Below, one piece after another: positions 7,983 to 15,917 of a DNA stretch of 41,266 bases. Position 1 is the stretch's first letter. Each line of letters starts with the position of its first letter. Made by a program: the position numbers and the translations under genes. Below the pieces are notes generated by a model. The model did not search any database. It had not been told where the DNA came from and worked only from the letters and a program-made list of their open reading frames with translations. This stretch comes from Methylobacter sp. (lineage in GTDB: Bacteria; Pseudomonadota; Gammaproteobacteria; Methylococcales; Methylomonadaceae): the NCBI RefSeq assembly GCF_023227905.1, contig NZ_JALOCF010000043.1:1-41266 (forward strand), given 5' to 3'.

Positions 7983-7987
7983 GAAAA

Positions 7988-9427
7988 ATGAATAAGGTTC
8001 ACGCCCCTATGCATAGTTCAAAAAGCAAAACAGCCATCACCGCATTGTTGAAGAAGAATTTTGCTTTGGATCCGGAAACATCCAAAATTTTAGTGGTGGG
8101 TCTTGGCAATACGGGAATTTCGGTCGCGCATTATTTGCAAGGCCTGGGTTTCAAATTTGCCATCATCGATAGTCGCGCCAAACCCCCAATGATGGATGAG
8201 TTTTTTGAGCAAATGCCCGATACGCCGGTGTTTACCGGAGGGTTTGATGAGGCTGCGTTTAAGGTGGCGACGCATCTGGTGGTCAGTCCCGGAGTGTCGC
8301 TGAATGAACAGTCGATAATGAAAGCCATCGCCAACGGCTCGAAAATAGTCAGTGATATTGACTTGTTTGCCTGCTCTGTCAACGCGCCTATTGTTGCAAT
8401 CAGCGGCTCCAACGGTAAAAGCACGGTGACTACCATGTTGGGTGAAATGGCCAAAGCGACCGGGATGAAAGTGGGCGTAGGCGGAAATTTGGGAACGCCG
8501 GCTCTGGATTTGCTGGAGCTAGACGCGCAACTCTACGTGCTGGAACTGTCAAGCTTTCAACTGGAGCGGACCTCAGCCTTGAACGCAGCCGCAGCGACTG
8601 TGCTTAATGTCAGCGCTGACCATTTGGACAGGCATGTTGATTTAGTCGAATACGCACGGGAAAAACAAAGAGTTTTCAGAGGCGACGGCATCATGGTCAT
8701 CAATGCCGATGATCCCGTAGTCTCTGCCATGCAGGATGACAGCAGAAAGGCTTATACCTTTTCGATTAACAAGACAGCCGATTTTCATCTTGACTATCAG
8801 GGCGAGACAGAATGCCTGATGCACAATAAAACCTGCCTGATGCCGCTGGCTGAATTGCCGCTTGAAGGCAGGCATAACGCCGCCAATGCCTTGGCGGCAT
8901 TGGCGCTGGGTGTGGCCATGGGGCTGGATGAGCGGATCATGTGCGAAGCCCTGCGACGATTTAAAGGGCTCAGTCACAGGATGCAGCGTGTCGCGGAAAT
9001 ACGCGGTGTTACCTGGGTTAATGACTCAAAAGCGACCAATATCGGCGCCTGCGTTGCCGCTTTACAAGGTTATGCCCGCAAGGTGATTCTGATTGCCGGC
9101 GGTGACGCGAAAGGCGCCGACATGAACGAATTGACGCCGGCGATCAAGGAAAAAGCTAAAAGCGTAGTGTTGATGGGCAAGGATGCGGGCTTGATAAAGC
9201 AGGCTCTGGATGGTTGCGTCCCTGTCTATTCGGCGGACAACATGGCGCAAGCGGTACAGATTGCGGCGGGCCTTGCCGATGCCGGCGAGAGCGTTTTACT
9301 GTCTCCTGCTTGCGCAAGTCTCGATCAGTATAAAAACTATCAGGATAGGGGCGAGAAATTTACCAAGGCAGTATTGGCGTTGGTTGACCGCTCAAGCAGT
9401 TATCCGCCATCCGTGGCGGCCGTATGA
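7988..9427 (+). CDS. murD: UDP-MurNAc-L-Ala:D-Glu ligase
   Basis: Cytoplasmic Mur ligase that adds D-glutamate. Seen: N-terminal Rossmann domain (ILVVGLGNTGISVAHYL), P-loop SGSNGKSTVTTM, ADHLDRH, and SHRMQRVAEIRGVTWVNDSKATN. The ATG at 7988 is chosen because GAGG at 7976-7979 is eight bases upstream; the open frame extends further back but inside mraY. The protein starts with a somewhat long leader (to about residue 30) before the Rossmann fold. Odd: after the usual end (NYQDRGEKFTKAVLALVDR) the tail SSSYPPSVAAV is partly encoded by a repeat fragment (9404-9421); YPPSVA parallels FPPSLA in HoxF and LPPSLA in the GGDEF protein. Confidence 0.96.
   Translation: MNKVHAPMHSSKSKTAITALLKKNFALDPETSKILVVGLGNTGISVAHYLQGLGFKFAIIDSRAKPPMMDEFFEQMPDTPVFTGGFDEAAFKVATHLVVSPGVSLNEQSIMKAIANGSKIVSDIDLFACSVNAPIVAISGSNGKSTVTTMLGEMAKATGMKVGVGGNLGTPALDLLELDAQLYVLELSSFQLERTSALNAAAATVLNVSADHLDRHVDLVEYAREKQRVFRGDGIMVINADDPVVSAMQDDSRKAYTFSINKTADFHLDYQGETECLMHNKTCLMPLAELPLEGRHNAANALAALALGVAMGLDERIMCEALRRFKGLSHRMQRVAEIRGVTWVNDSKATNIGACVAALQGYARKVILIAGGDAKGADMNELTPAIKEKAKSVVLMGKDAGLIKQALDGCVPVYSADNMAQAVQIAAGLADAGESVLLSPACASLDQYKNYQDRGEKFTKAVLALVDRSSSYPPSVAAV
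9404..9421 (-). repeat. Partial two-hairpin repeat at the murD 3' end
   Basis: CCGCCATCC-TGGCGG matches the hairpin A end of the 51-bp family. It encodes the last residues of MurD in the same frame as the hoxF and GGDEF-gene copies. The other half of the element is not convincingly present. Confidence 0.6.
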
Positions 9428-9430
9428 GCA

Positions 9431-9481
9431 CGCAGCATTGGTTGCTTACAGATTGTAGCGCCTCCGCTTTTTTGTGTGGCC
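9431..9481 (-). repeat. Degenerate 51-bp repeat copy, tandem with the next
   Basis: It abuts the copy at 9482-9532 exactly and has the same length. TTGCTTACAGATTGT aligns with TTCCTTACAAATTGT at the same offset, followed by GCGCCTCCGC against ACACTTCCAC. It is intergenic and clearly decayed. Confidence 0.6.
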
Positions 9482-9532
9482 GGTCACGTTTGTTCCTTAC
9501 AAATTGTGACACTTCCACCTTCCTTGGTGGTC
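9482..9532 (-). repeat. 51-bp two-hairpin repeat upstream of ftsW
   Basis: Full-length copy in reverse orientation; 36/51 identity with 29452-29502. On the minus strand hairpin A is CCACC-AAGGAA-GGTGG and hairpin B is GTCAC/GTGAC enclosing TTTGT-AAGGA-ACAAA. The outer pair GTCAC/GTGAC replaces GTCGC/GCGAC of the murF copy, a compensated change. Its right edge GGTGG lies six bases before the ftsW ATG. Confidence 0.88.
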
Positions 9533-9536
9533 GTAA

Positions 9537-10697
9537 ATGAGATTGCCGCTAGCACGAATTGGCCGATTTCATTTAGATCCAGTGTTGTTGATCGTAAGCA
9601 CTAGCCTGTTGTTGATCGGCTATGTGATGGTGGCATCCGCATCATTGCACCTGGGCATAAAAATGACAGGTAACGGTTTGTATTATCCGGTCAGGCAGTT
9701 ATTCCACATCGGCTTGGGATTGTTCTTTGGCGGGATCGTGGCGGCCGTTCCAATGCGGGTCTGGGAAGAGAATGGCCCCCAGCTGTTTCTGGCGGGATTG
9801 CTGTTGCTGGTCATCGTGCTGATCCCCGGTTTCGGCGTAAAGGTAAACGGCAGCGTGCGCTGGCTATCGATTGCGGGAATGAGGATACAGGTATCCGAAG
9901 TGGTCAAGTTTTTTTCCGTCATCTATATGGCCGGGTATGTAACGCGTTATCAAGAGTCAGTGCAGAATGCGGCTTTTGGGTTAGTCAAGCCGTTGGGACT
10001 GTTTTCGGTGGCCGGCTTTTTGTTGCTGCTGGAGCCGGATTTCGGTTCAGCCGTAGTGATTATCATGATAGCCATGGGCATCATGTTTCTGGCCGGCGCG
10101 AGATTATCGCAATTTATCGTGCTGCTGGCGGTCGTTGGCGTACTGGCTATGTTGCTGGTTTATTTCTCGCCGTACCGTTTGGTTCGGGTCACCAGCTTTA
10201 TGGACCCTTGGGCCGACCCTTTGAAAACCGGATTTCAATTAGTGCAGGCGCTTATTTCGTTCGGGCGCGGAGAATGGTTGGGCGTGGGCTTGGGTAGCGG
10301 TATACAAAAATTATTTTATTTGCCCGAAGCGCACACCGATTTTTTGTTTTCAGTGATAGCCGAAGAATTGGGTTTATTGGGCGTGGTTACTGTGATTGGC
10401 TTGTTTTCAGTGTTGGTTTGGCGCACTTTTGCAATAGCCCTGGCCGCCGAACAGGCCGGTCAACGGTTTTCAGCCTTTGTCGCTTATGGGCTGGGGATTT
10501 GGTTCGGTTTTCAGTCATTCGTCAACATGGGCGTCAATATGGGAATCTTGCCGACCAAAGGCCTGACTTTGCCGTTGATGAGTTATGGCGGCGGCAGCAT
10601 GATGATTATGTGCTGTGCGGTTGCGTTGTTATTTCGGGTGCAAAGCGAAACCGCTGAGATCAATGCCGGTACGCCAAAGAGAAACCGTCATGGCTAA
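9537..10697 (+). CDS. ftsW: Septal peptidoglycan glycosyltransferase FtsW
   Basis: SEDS-family inner-membrane polymerase of septal glycan strands, partner of FtsI. The 386 residues contain about ten hydrophobic helices and the SEDS hallmarks GSVRWL, LEPDFGSAVVI, GFQLVQALISFGRGEWLGVGLGSG, HTDFLFSVIAEELG and GILPTKGLTLPLMSYGGGSMM. The ATG is chosen because GGTGG at 9526-9530 is six bases upstream; that site is the edge of a 51-bp repeat, so translation of this essential gene appears to start from repeat-derived sequence. A 109-bp gap before it is made up largely of two tandem repeat copies. The stop overlaps the murG start by 8 bp. Confidence 0.97.
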   Translation: MRLPLARIGRFHLDPVLLIVSTSLLLIGYVMVASASLHLGIKMTGNGLYYPVRQLFHIGLGLFFGGIVAAVPMRVWEENGPQLFLAGLLLLVIVLIPGFGVKVNGSVRWLSIAGMRIQVSEVVKFFSVIYMAGYVTRYQESVQNAAFGLVKPLGLFSVAGFLLLLEPDFGSAVVIIMIAMGIMFLAGARLSQFIVLLAVVGVLAMLLVYFSPYRLVRVTSFMDPWADPLKTGFQLVQALISFGRGEWLGVGLGSGIQKLFYLPEAHTDFLFSVIAEELGLLGVVTVIGLFSVLVWRTFAIALAAEQAGQRFSAFVAYGLGIWFGFQSFVNMGVNMGILPTKGLTLPLMSYGGGSMMIMCCAVALLFRVQSETAEINAGTPKRNRHG

Positions 10698-11760
10698 ACG
10701 CATCGTAATTATGGCCGGAGGAACCGGCGGGCATGTGTTCCCGGCATTAGCGGTAGCTCAAAGATTGATTGAAAAAGGCTGGCAGGTAAGCTGGCTGGGC
10801 ACGCAGAAAGGGTTGGAAGGCCGAGTAATTCCCGAGCAGGGCATAGAGATCGATTGGTTATCGGTTGCCGGCGTACGCGGCAAAGGTGTGCTGTCGAAAA
10901 TAAGCGCCGGGTTGTTGCTAATCAAAGCCTGTAGTCAGGCCTTGAAAATATTGCGCCAGCGTAAACCCGACGTGGTGTTGGGGATGGGCGGGTTTGTCGC
11001 CGGTCCCGGCGGGTTGATGGCAAAACTGTTAGGCATACCGCTGGTCATTCACGAGCAAAACCGGGTGCCCGGAACGACTAACCGGCTGTTGGCGCGGATG
11101 GCCAATCAAGTGTTGGAGGCATTTCCGGACAGCTTTAATAAAAAAGTTAAGGCCAAATTTACCGGCAATCCGTTAAGAAAACAGTTTATTGGCTGCGCTG
11201 AGCGCAAAGTGGCGCACCAAGGCATTAACATATTAATCGTTGGCGGCAGCCAAGGGGCCCAGATATTAAACGAAGTCGTGCCTGATGCGCTTGCAGTCCT
11301 AAGCGCCGACCTGGCGAATGGAAACACGGTGCAAATAAAACACCAAACCGGCGCAGCGATGCAGAAGCAAGTCCAGAACAGGTATAAGGAACTAGGCGTA
11401 AATGCGGAAGCCAGCGCCTTTATAGAAGATATGGTATCGGCCTATCAATGGGCGGATCTGATGATTTGCAGGTCCGGCGCAATGACTGTCAGTGAAGTCG
11501 CAGCCGCAGGGGTTCCGGCTATTTTTATACCGCTGCCGAATGCGATTGACGATCATCAAACAGCCAATGCCCGGTATTTAGCTGATGCAGGCGCCGGATT
11601 GATATTGGTGCAAAAAGATTTGAACACAGCAACGCTGGTAGAGCATATAACAAAAGTAATTAACCAATTGGATGTCATGAGTAAAACTGCAAAAAAATAC
11701 GCACGTTTGGATGCGACTGAAACCGTTGCCGGTGTTTGCATGGCTGAGGCGGGATTATGA
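10690..11760 (+). CDS. murG: UDP-GlcNAc:lipid I N-acetylglucosaminyltransferase
   Basis: Peripheral inner-membrane GT-B glycosyltransferase that converts lipid I to lipid II. Seen: N-terminal glycine loop GGTGGHVFPALAVAQRL, HEQNRVPGTTNR, the second loop VGGSQGAQILNE, and the donor-binding RSGAMTVSEVAAAGVPAIFIPLP with DDHQTANA. ATG at 10690 (MAKRIVIMAGG) puts the glycine loop at the usual N-terminal position and overlaps the end of ftsW by 8 bp; an upstream extension of the open frame inside ftsW is rejected. A 67-bp gap with a perfect 7-bp hairpin separates it from murC. Confidence 0.97.
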   Translation: MAKRIVIMAGGTGGHVFPALAVAQRLIEKGWQVSWLGTQKGLEGRVIPEQGIEIDWLSVAGVRGKGVLSKISAGLLLIKACSQALKILRQRKPDVVLGMGGFVAGPGGLMAKLLGIPLVIHEQNRVPGTTNRLLARMANQVLEAFPDSFNKKVKAKFTGNPLRKQFIGCAERKVAHQGINILIVGGSQGAQILNEVVPDALAVLSADLANGNTVQIKHQTGAAMQKQVQNRYKELGVNAEASAFIEDMVSAYQWADLMICRSGAMTVSEVAAAGVPAIFIPLPNAIDDHQTANARYLADAGAGLILVQKDLNTATLVEHITKVINQLDVMSKTAKKYARLDATETVAGVCMAEAGL

Positions 11761-11784
11761 CAAATCGACAGGAAAGACGATTTG
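11761..11784 (+). repeat. Intercistronic hairpin between murG and murC
   Basis: Perfect arms CAAATCG (11761-11767) and CGATTTG (11778-11784) with loop ACAGGAAAGA. The loop resembles the AGGA-type loops of the repeat family, and the murC ribosome-binding site GGGAGG follows, so it may be a divergent member. There is no T-tract, so it is not a typical terminator. Confidence 0.5.
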
Positions 11785-11827
11785 CAGGGCGCAGTCGCTC
11801 GCAGGGTAGCGTACTGGGAGGTATGTT

Positions 11828-13288
11828 ATGACCATCCCTAAAAGCCAAATGCCCGCCCAGGCTTTGGGTAATGTCGACCGGATACATTTTGTCGGCATAG
11901 GCGGAACCGGTATGAGTGGCATTGCCGAGGTGTTGTCGAACCTCGGTTATCACGTCTCGGGCTCGGATATTAAAGAAAGCGCGGTAACCCAACGATTGGC
12001 AAGTTTAGGCGTGACCATCAACATCGGGCATAAGCGCGAAAACATTGCAGAGGTTGACGTGGTGGTCGCATCCAGCGCGATTGACCGCAGCAATGAAGAA
12101 ATAGACGAAGCTTATATTCAAAGAGTACCGGTCATTCCGCGCGCGGAAATGCTGGCTGAGTTGATGCGTTTTCGGTTCGGCATTGCCGTTGCCGGAACCC
12201 ACGGCAAGACCACAACCACCAGTTTGACGGCGAGTATGCTGGCCGAAGGCGGGCTTGATCCCACTTTTGTGATCGGCGGACGCTTAAACAGCGCCGGTAG
12301 CAATGCCAAATTAGGCCTAGGTCATTATCTGGTCGCCGAAGCCGATGAAAGCGACGCGTCGTTTTTGTATTTGCAGCCGATGATGGCGATAGTCACCAAT
12401 ATTGACCAAGATCATATGGCGACTTATGAAGGCAGTTATCAGCGGTTAAAAGATACGTTTAAAGAGTTTTTACATCATCTGCCTTTTTACGGGCTGGCGG
12501 TAATGTGCCTGGATGACGAAGGCATCAGGGCGATCCTGCCGGATATATCCAAGCCGGTAACGACTTATGGTGTTCATGAAGATGCCGACGTGCGCGCCAC
12601 TAATATTAAGCAGGTGGGCATGCACACTTCTTTTGACGTCATACGAAGAGGCGACTATCCGTTGTTGCAAGTCACCTTGAATATGCCTGGTTGGCATAAC
12701 ATGCTTAACGCGCTGGCGGCTATTAGCATAGCCACTAAGCTGGCGGTCGATGACGCCGCCATTATCAAGAGCTTGGGGGCGTTTAAAGGCGTAGGCAGAC
12801 GGTTCCAAATTAACGGCGACTTGCCGATGGATGGCGGCAAGCTGACTTTGGTTGATGACTACGGACATCATCCGCGCGAGATTGCCGCGACACTTGAGGC
12901 CTTGCGTCAGGCTTGGCCGGATCGGCGCAAAGTCATTGTCTTCCAGCCGCATCGGTACACGCGTACCCGCGATTTATTCGAAGATTTCGTGCAAGTGTTG
13001 TCGACCGTTGACGTGCTGATCCTGATGGATGTGTATTCCGCAGGCGAAACCTCGATCCCCGGTGCGGACGGTAGGGCATTAAGCCGTGCAATCCGTGTGC
13101 GTGGACAGGTTGATCCGGTATTTGTCGAAAACTGGGAAGAATTGCCGCAAATATTAGCGGGCATCGTAAACGCAGAGGATGTGGTCCTGACCATGGGTGC
13201 GGGCAATGTCGGGCAGATTGCCGCACAGTTGCCGCAGTTGCTGGCAGAAGCGTTGCAAGGCAAGGCCTTAGCAGGAAGTGAGAATTGA
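11828..13288 (+). CDS. murC: UDP-N-acetylmuramate:L-alanine ligase
   Basis: First Mur ligase, adding L-Ala to UDP-MurNAc in the cytoplasm. Seen: Rossmann start IHFVGIGGTGMSGIAEVL, P-loop AGTHGKTTTTSLTA, EADESDASF, ITNIDQDHM, and DDYGHHPREIAATLEA with FQPHRYTRT, which are specific to MurC within the family. The 486-residue length is normal. ATG follows GGGAGG by seven bases. The stop overlaps the murB start (TTGA). The short N-terminal extension MTIPKSQMPAQALGNV is unremarkable. Confidence 0.97.
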   Translation: MTIPKSQMPAQALGNVDRIHFVGIGGTGMSGIAEVLSNLGYHVSGSDIKESAVTQRLASLGVTINIGHKRENIAEVDVVVASSAIDRSNEEIDEAYIQRVPVIPRAEMLAELMRFRFGIAVAGTHGKTTTTSLTASMLAEGGLDPTFVIGGRLNSAGSNAKLGLGHYLVAEADESDASFLYLQPMMAIVTNIDQDHMATYEGSYQRLKDTFKEFLHHLPFYGLAVMCLDDEGIRAILPDISKPVTTYGVHEDADVRATNIKQVGMHTSFDVIRRGDYPLLQVTLNMPGWHNMLNALAAISIATKLAVDDAAIIKSLGAFKGVGRRFQINGDLPMDGGKLTLVDDYGHHPREIAATLEALRQAWPDRRKVIVFQPHRYTRTRDLFEDFVQVLSTVDVLILMDVYSAGETSIPGADGRALSRAIRVRGQVDPVFVENWEELPQILAGIVNAEDVVLTMGAGNVGQIAAQLPQLLAEALQGKALAGSEN

Positions 13289-14157
13289 AAGGTCGGTTGC
13301 TAGTGCATGAAAAACTGGCGAAATATACCAGTTGGCGCGTCGGCGGCCCTGCGGATCGGTTGTATATCCCGCAGGATCGGCAGGACCTGATCGGATTTAT
13401 AGCGGCATTGCCTGATTCGGAGCCGGTATTCTGGATGGGTCTGGGCAGTAATTTGCTAGTCAGGGATGGCGGTATACGCGGTACGGTGATTAACACTAAA
13501 GGACGATTAAAAGAGATGCGCTTGACCGACAACGGCTCGGTTTATGTTGAAGCGGGCGTTCCTTGTGCACATGTGGCGCGTTTTTGCGGAGAGAACGGTT
13601 TAATCGGGGCGGAATTTTTGGCTGGCATACCCGGCACCATGGGCGGAGCCTTGAAGATGAACGCCGGAGCTTTTGACGGGGAAACCTGGGCGATCGTCAA
13701 AAGCGTAGAAATGCTCGATACGGCGGGCAAGGTAACGCATAGAATGCCACAGGATTTCAAGGTGAGTTATCGCTCGGTAAAGGGCTTTGAAAACGAATGG
13801 TTTCTATCCTGCGAGCTGGCTTTGCAGCAAGGCGATACGGAAGCAAGCCAACAGAAGATCAAAGGTCTACTGGAAAAGCGAGGAGCAACCCAGCCGACCA
13901 ATCAACCCAGCTGCGGGTCGGTATTTAAAAACCCCGAAGGCGACTATGCGGCCAGGCTGATAGAGCAGATCGGCTTAAAAGGCTACACCATCGGCGGCGC
14001 TTGTGTGTCGGAAAAGCATGCGAATTTTATCGTTAATACAGGTAATGCAACGGCAGCGGACATTGAAGCCCTTATTCATTATGTCCAGGATAAAGTTGAA
14101 CAACAGCAGGGGATAGTCTTGCAGACAGAAGTTTGTATGGTAGGTGAAGCAATATGA
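13285..14157 (+). CDS. murB: UDP-N-acetylenolpyruvoylglucosamine reductase
   Basis: FAD-dependent reductase that makes UDP-MurNAc from the enolpyruvyl intermediate. Seen: TSWRVGGPADRLYIP, FAD-binding GLGSNLLVRDGGIRG, GIPGTMGGALKMNAGAFDGE, VSYRSV, and QPSCGSVFKNPEGDYAARLIEQIGLKG with C-terminal EKHANFIVN. The 290-residue length is that of the shorter (type II) enzymes. TTG is the likely start, seven bases after AGGAAG and overlapping the murC stop; GTG at 13303 is a weaker alternative. Its location between murC and ddl differs from E. coli, where murB lies outside the dcw cluster, but is common in other bacteria. Confidence 0.96.
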   Translation: MKGRLLVHEKLAKYTSWRVGGPADRLYIPQDRQDLIGFIAALPDSEPVFWMGLGSNLLVRDGGIRGTVINTKGRLKEMRLTDNGSVYVEAGVPCAHVARFCGENGLIGAEFLAGIPGTMGGALKMNAGAFDGETWAIVKSVEMLDTAGKVTHRMPQDFKVSYRSVKGFENEWFLSCELALQQGDTEASQQKIKGLLEKRGATQPTNQPSCGSVFKNPEGDYAARLIEQIGLKGYTIGGACVSEKHANFIVNTGNATAADIEALIHYVQDKVEQQQGIVLQTEVCMVGEAI

Positions 14158-15086
14158 AGGCAATGGTGATAAACAAGCCAGAGCAATTCGGTCGTGTCGC
14201 GGTAATGATGGGCGGTTCGGCAGCTGAAAGAGAAGTATCGTTAAGAAGCGGTGCGGCCGTTTACGAAGCTTTAAAACGTAAAGGCGTTGACGCGATTGCC
14301 ATTGATGTAACGGGCAGCCCAATCGATGCATTGGCAGGGCAACAGATAGATAGAGTATTTAACATTATCCACGGCCGCGGCGGCGAAGACGGCGTATTGC
14401 AAGGAGTCCTGGAAGTGCTGGGGATTCCTTATACCGGCAGCCGGGTCATGGCATCGGCATTAACGATGGACAAGCTCAGGACCAAGCTGTGCTGGCAGGG
14501 TTACGGCCTGATTACACCAAAATGGCATGTGTTGAAAGATGAAGCCGATATTGATGCTTGCATCGAAAAGCTGGGCTTCCCTGTTATCGTCAAGCCGGCG
14601 CAGGAAGGCTCCAGTATAGGCATGAGTAAAGCCACTAACCGTAGCGAGCTGCAACAAGCCTTAACCGTGGCGGCAAAATATCGTTGCGACGTTTATGCGG
14701 AAGCGTGGGTGACCGGTAAGGAATATACCGTTGCGGTACTGGATGGCGAAGCGTTGCCGGTTATTCGCCTGGAAACCCCGAATGCCTTTTACGATTATGA
14801 AGCGAAATATCAGGCGACGACCACGCAATACCACTGCCCTTGCGGGCTGAGCCAGGACCAGGAACAGTTTATAAAGAACTTGGCTGAAACGGCTTGCCAG
14901 GTTGTTGGCGTTAAAGGTTGGGGGAGAGTCGATGTGTTTATCGATGATTTGGGGCAGTATCAGCTGATTGAGGTTAATACCGTTCCCGGCATGACTGACC
15001 ACAGTTTGGTGCCGATGGCGGCCAGGCAGGCAGGCATGGATTTTGACGAATTGGTCTGGCGCGTTCTGGAAACCAGCTGCGGATAA
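14154..15086 (+). CDS. ddl: D-alanine:D-alanine ligase
   Basis: ATP-grasp enzyme that joins two D-alanines for MurF. Seen: RVAVMMGGSAAEREVSLRSG at the N-terminus, IIHGRGGEDGVLQGVLE, GIPYTGSRVMASALTMDK, VKPAQEGSSIGMSKA, GKEYTVAVLDG, and DVFIDDLGQYQLIEVNTVPGMTDHSLVPMAA. The 310-residue length fits the DdlB type found in dcw clusters. The ATG overlaps the murB stop. It is followed by a 71-bp gap before ftsQ containing CTTCC and TTTCCTTACAGG blocks that might be a decayed repeat. Confidence 0.97.
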   Translation: MKAMVINKPEQFGRVAVMMGGSAAEREVSLRSGAAVYEALKRKGVDAIAIDVTGSPIDALAGQQIDRVFNIIHGRGGEDGVLQGVLEVLGIPYTGSRVMASALTMDKLRTKLCWQGYGLITPKWHVLKDEADIDACIEKLGFPVIVKPAQEGSSIGMSKATNRSELQQALTVAAKYRCDVYAEAWVTGKEYTVAVLDGEALPVIRLETPNAFYDYEAKYQATTTQYHCPCGLSQDQEQFIKNLAETACQVVGVKGWGRVDVFIDDLGQYQLIEVNTVPGMTDHSLVPMAARQAGMDFDELVWRVLETSCG

Positions 15087-15157
15087 TGAGTCATGCGTAG
15101 CTCTTCCAGCCATGTTTCCTTACAGGCAACTGCAAATCAGTTTCAGGCGGAATTGTG

Positions 15158-15889
15158 ATGGCCGTTGTAAAAGCCATGATCACAATGTTGCTGCTGGCTG
15201 GGCTGGTCTGGATGGTGGGATACGGCGTTAAGAGTATCCCGATTAAGTATGTGAGAACCGAAGGGGTTTTTCAGTACCTCAGCAAGGATGAGATAAAGAC
15301 GGCTTTGCAGCCGTTGGTGATGAGCAGTTTTTTCGATGCCGATATGCAGGCTATTCATCAGGCTGTTTCGGAATTGGCTTGGGTAGATACCGTTTCGGTT
15401 AAACGAGTTTGGCCCGATGCGATTGATATAAAGATACGTGAAAAAAAGCCCTATGTGCGCTGGGGGCAACACAGTCTGGTCAGTACACGGGGCGAAATAA
15501 TTACACCCAAGAATATAGATCAATTTAAGTATTTGCCCATATTGCAAGGCCCTGATCAGCAACAGTTGAAAACACTGGAAATAATGAAGGGCGTTAACAC
15601 GGCATTAGCCGACCAGTCCATGAAAATGGCGGAGTTTGCGATTAATGACCGGTGGGCGTGGAAGATTAAATTAACAACGGGTTTGGAAATACTGTTGGGA
15701 CGAAATGAACAGTTAAAGAAATTACAAAGGTTTTTGAAAACGCTGGAAGTCTTGGAACAAGAGCAGGTTGAGAAAATGGCAATAGTCGATTTGAGATATC
15801 CCAACGGATATGCAGTTTCATGGAAGCCGGATACTGAGGAAATCGACTGGAAAAAAATTGCCGATCCGCAACATGAAATAGACGGCTAA
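15158..15889 (+). CDS. ftsQ: Cell division protein FtsQ
   Basis: Bitopic divisome protein that links FtsL/FtsB to the rest of the septal machinery. Seen: a short cytoplasmic start, one transmembrane helix (about 5-22, MITMLLLAGLVWMVGYGV), the POTRA domain (VRTEGVFQYLSKDEIKTALQPLV ... WVDTVSVKRVWPDAIDIKIREKKPYVRWG) and the beta domain ending VDLRYPNGYAVSWKP, the conserved FtsQ ending. ATG 15158 is chosen over the overlapping GTG 15155 because AGGCGG (15145-15150) then has seven-base spacing. It follows ddl and precedes ftsA, the usual order. Confidence 0.96.
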   Translation: MAVVKAMITMLLLAGLVWMVGYGVKSIPIKYVRTEGVFQYLSKDEIKTALQPLVMSSFFDADMQAIHQAVSELAWVDTVSVKRVWPDAIDIKIREKKPYVRWGQHSLVSTRGEIITPKNIDQFKYLPILQGPDQQQLKTLEIMKGVNTALADQSMKMAEFAINDRWAWKIKLTTGLEILLGRNEQLKKLQRFLKTLEVLEQEQVEKMAIVDLRYPNGYAVSWKPDTEEIDWKKIADPQHEIDG

Positions 15890-15917
15890 TCATATAAGGT
15901 AATACAGAGTAAACAAA

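Noticed and set aside
7895..7987. Upstream extension of murD inside mraY
   Set aside because: GAGG with eight-base spacing and the family N-terminus point to ATG 7988.
10615..10689. Upstream extension of murG inside ftsW
   Set aside because: The glycine-loop start MAKRIVIMAGGTGGH at 10690 is the conserved N-terminus.
13463..13482. CAGGGATGGCGG in murB as a repeat
   Set aside because: It encodes the conserved MurB motif LVRDGGIRG and is native coding sequence.
15087..15157. Repeat copy between ddl and ftsQ
   Set aside because: Only TTTCCTTACAGG and a 5-bp stem resemble the family; too weak to call.
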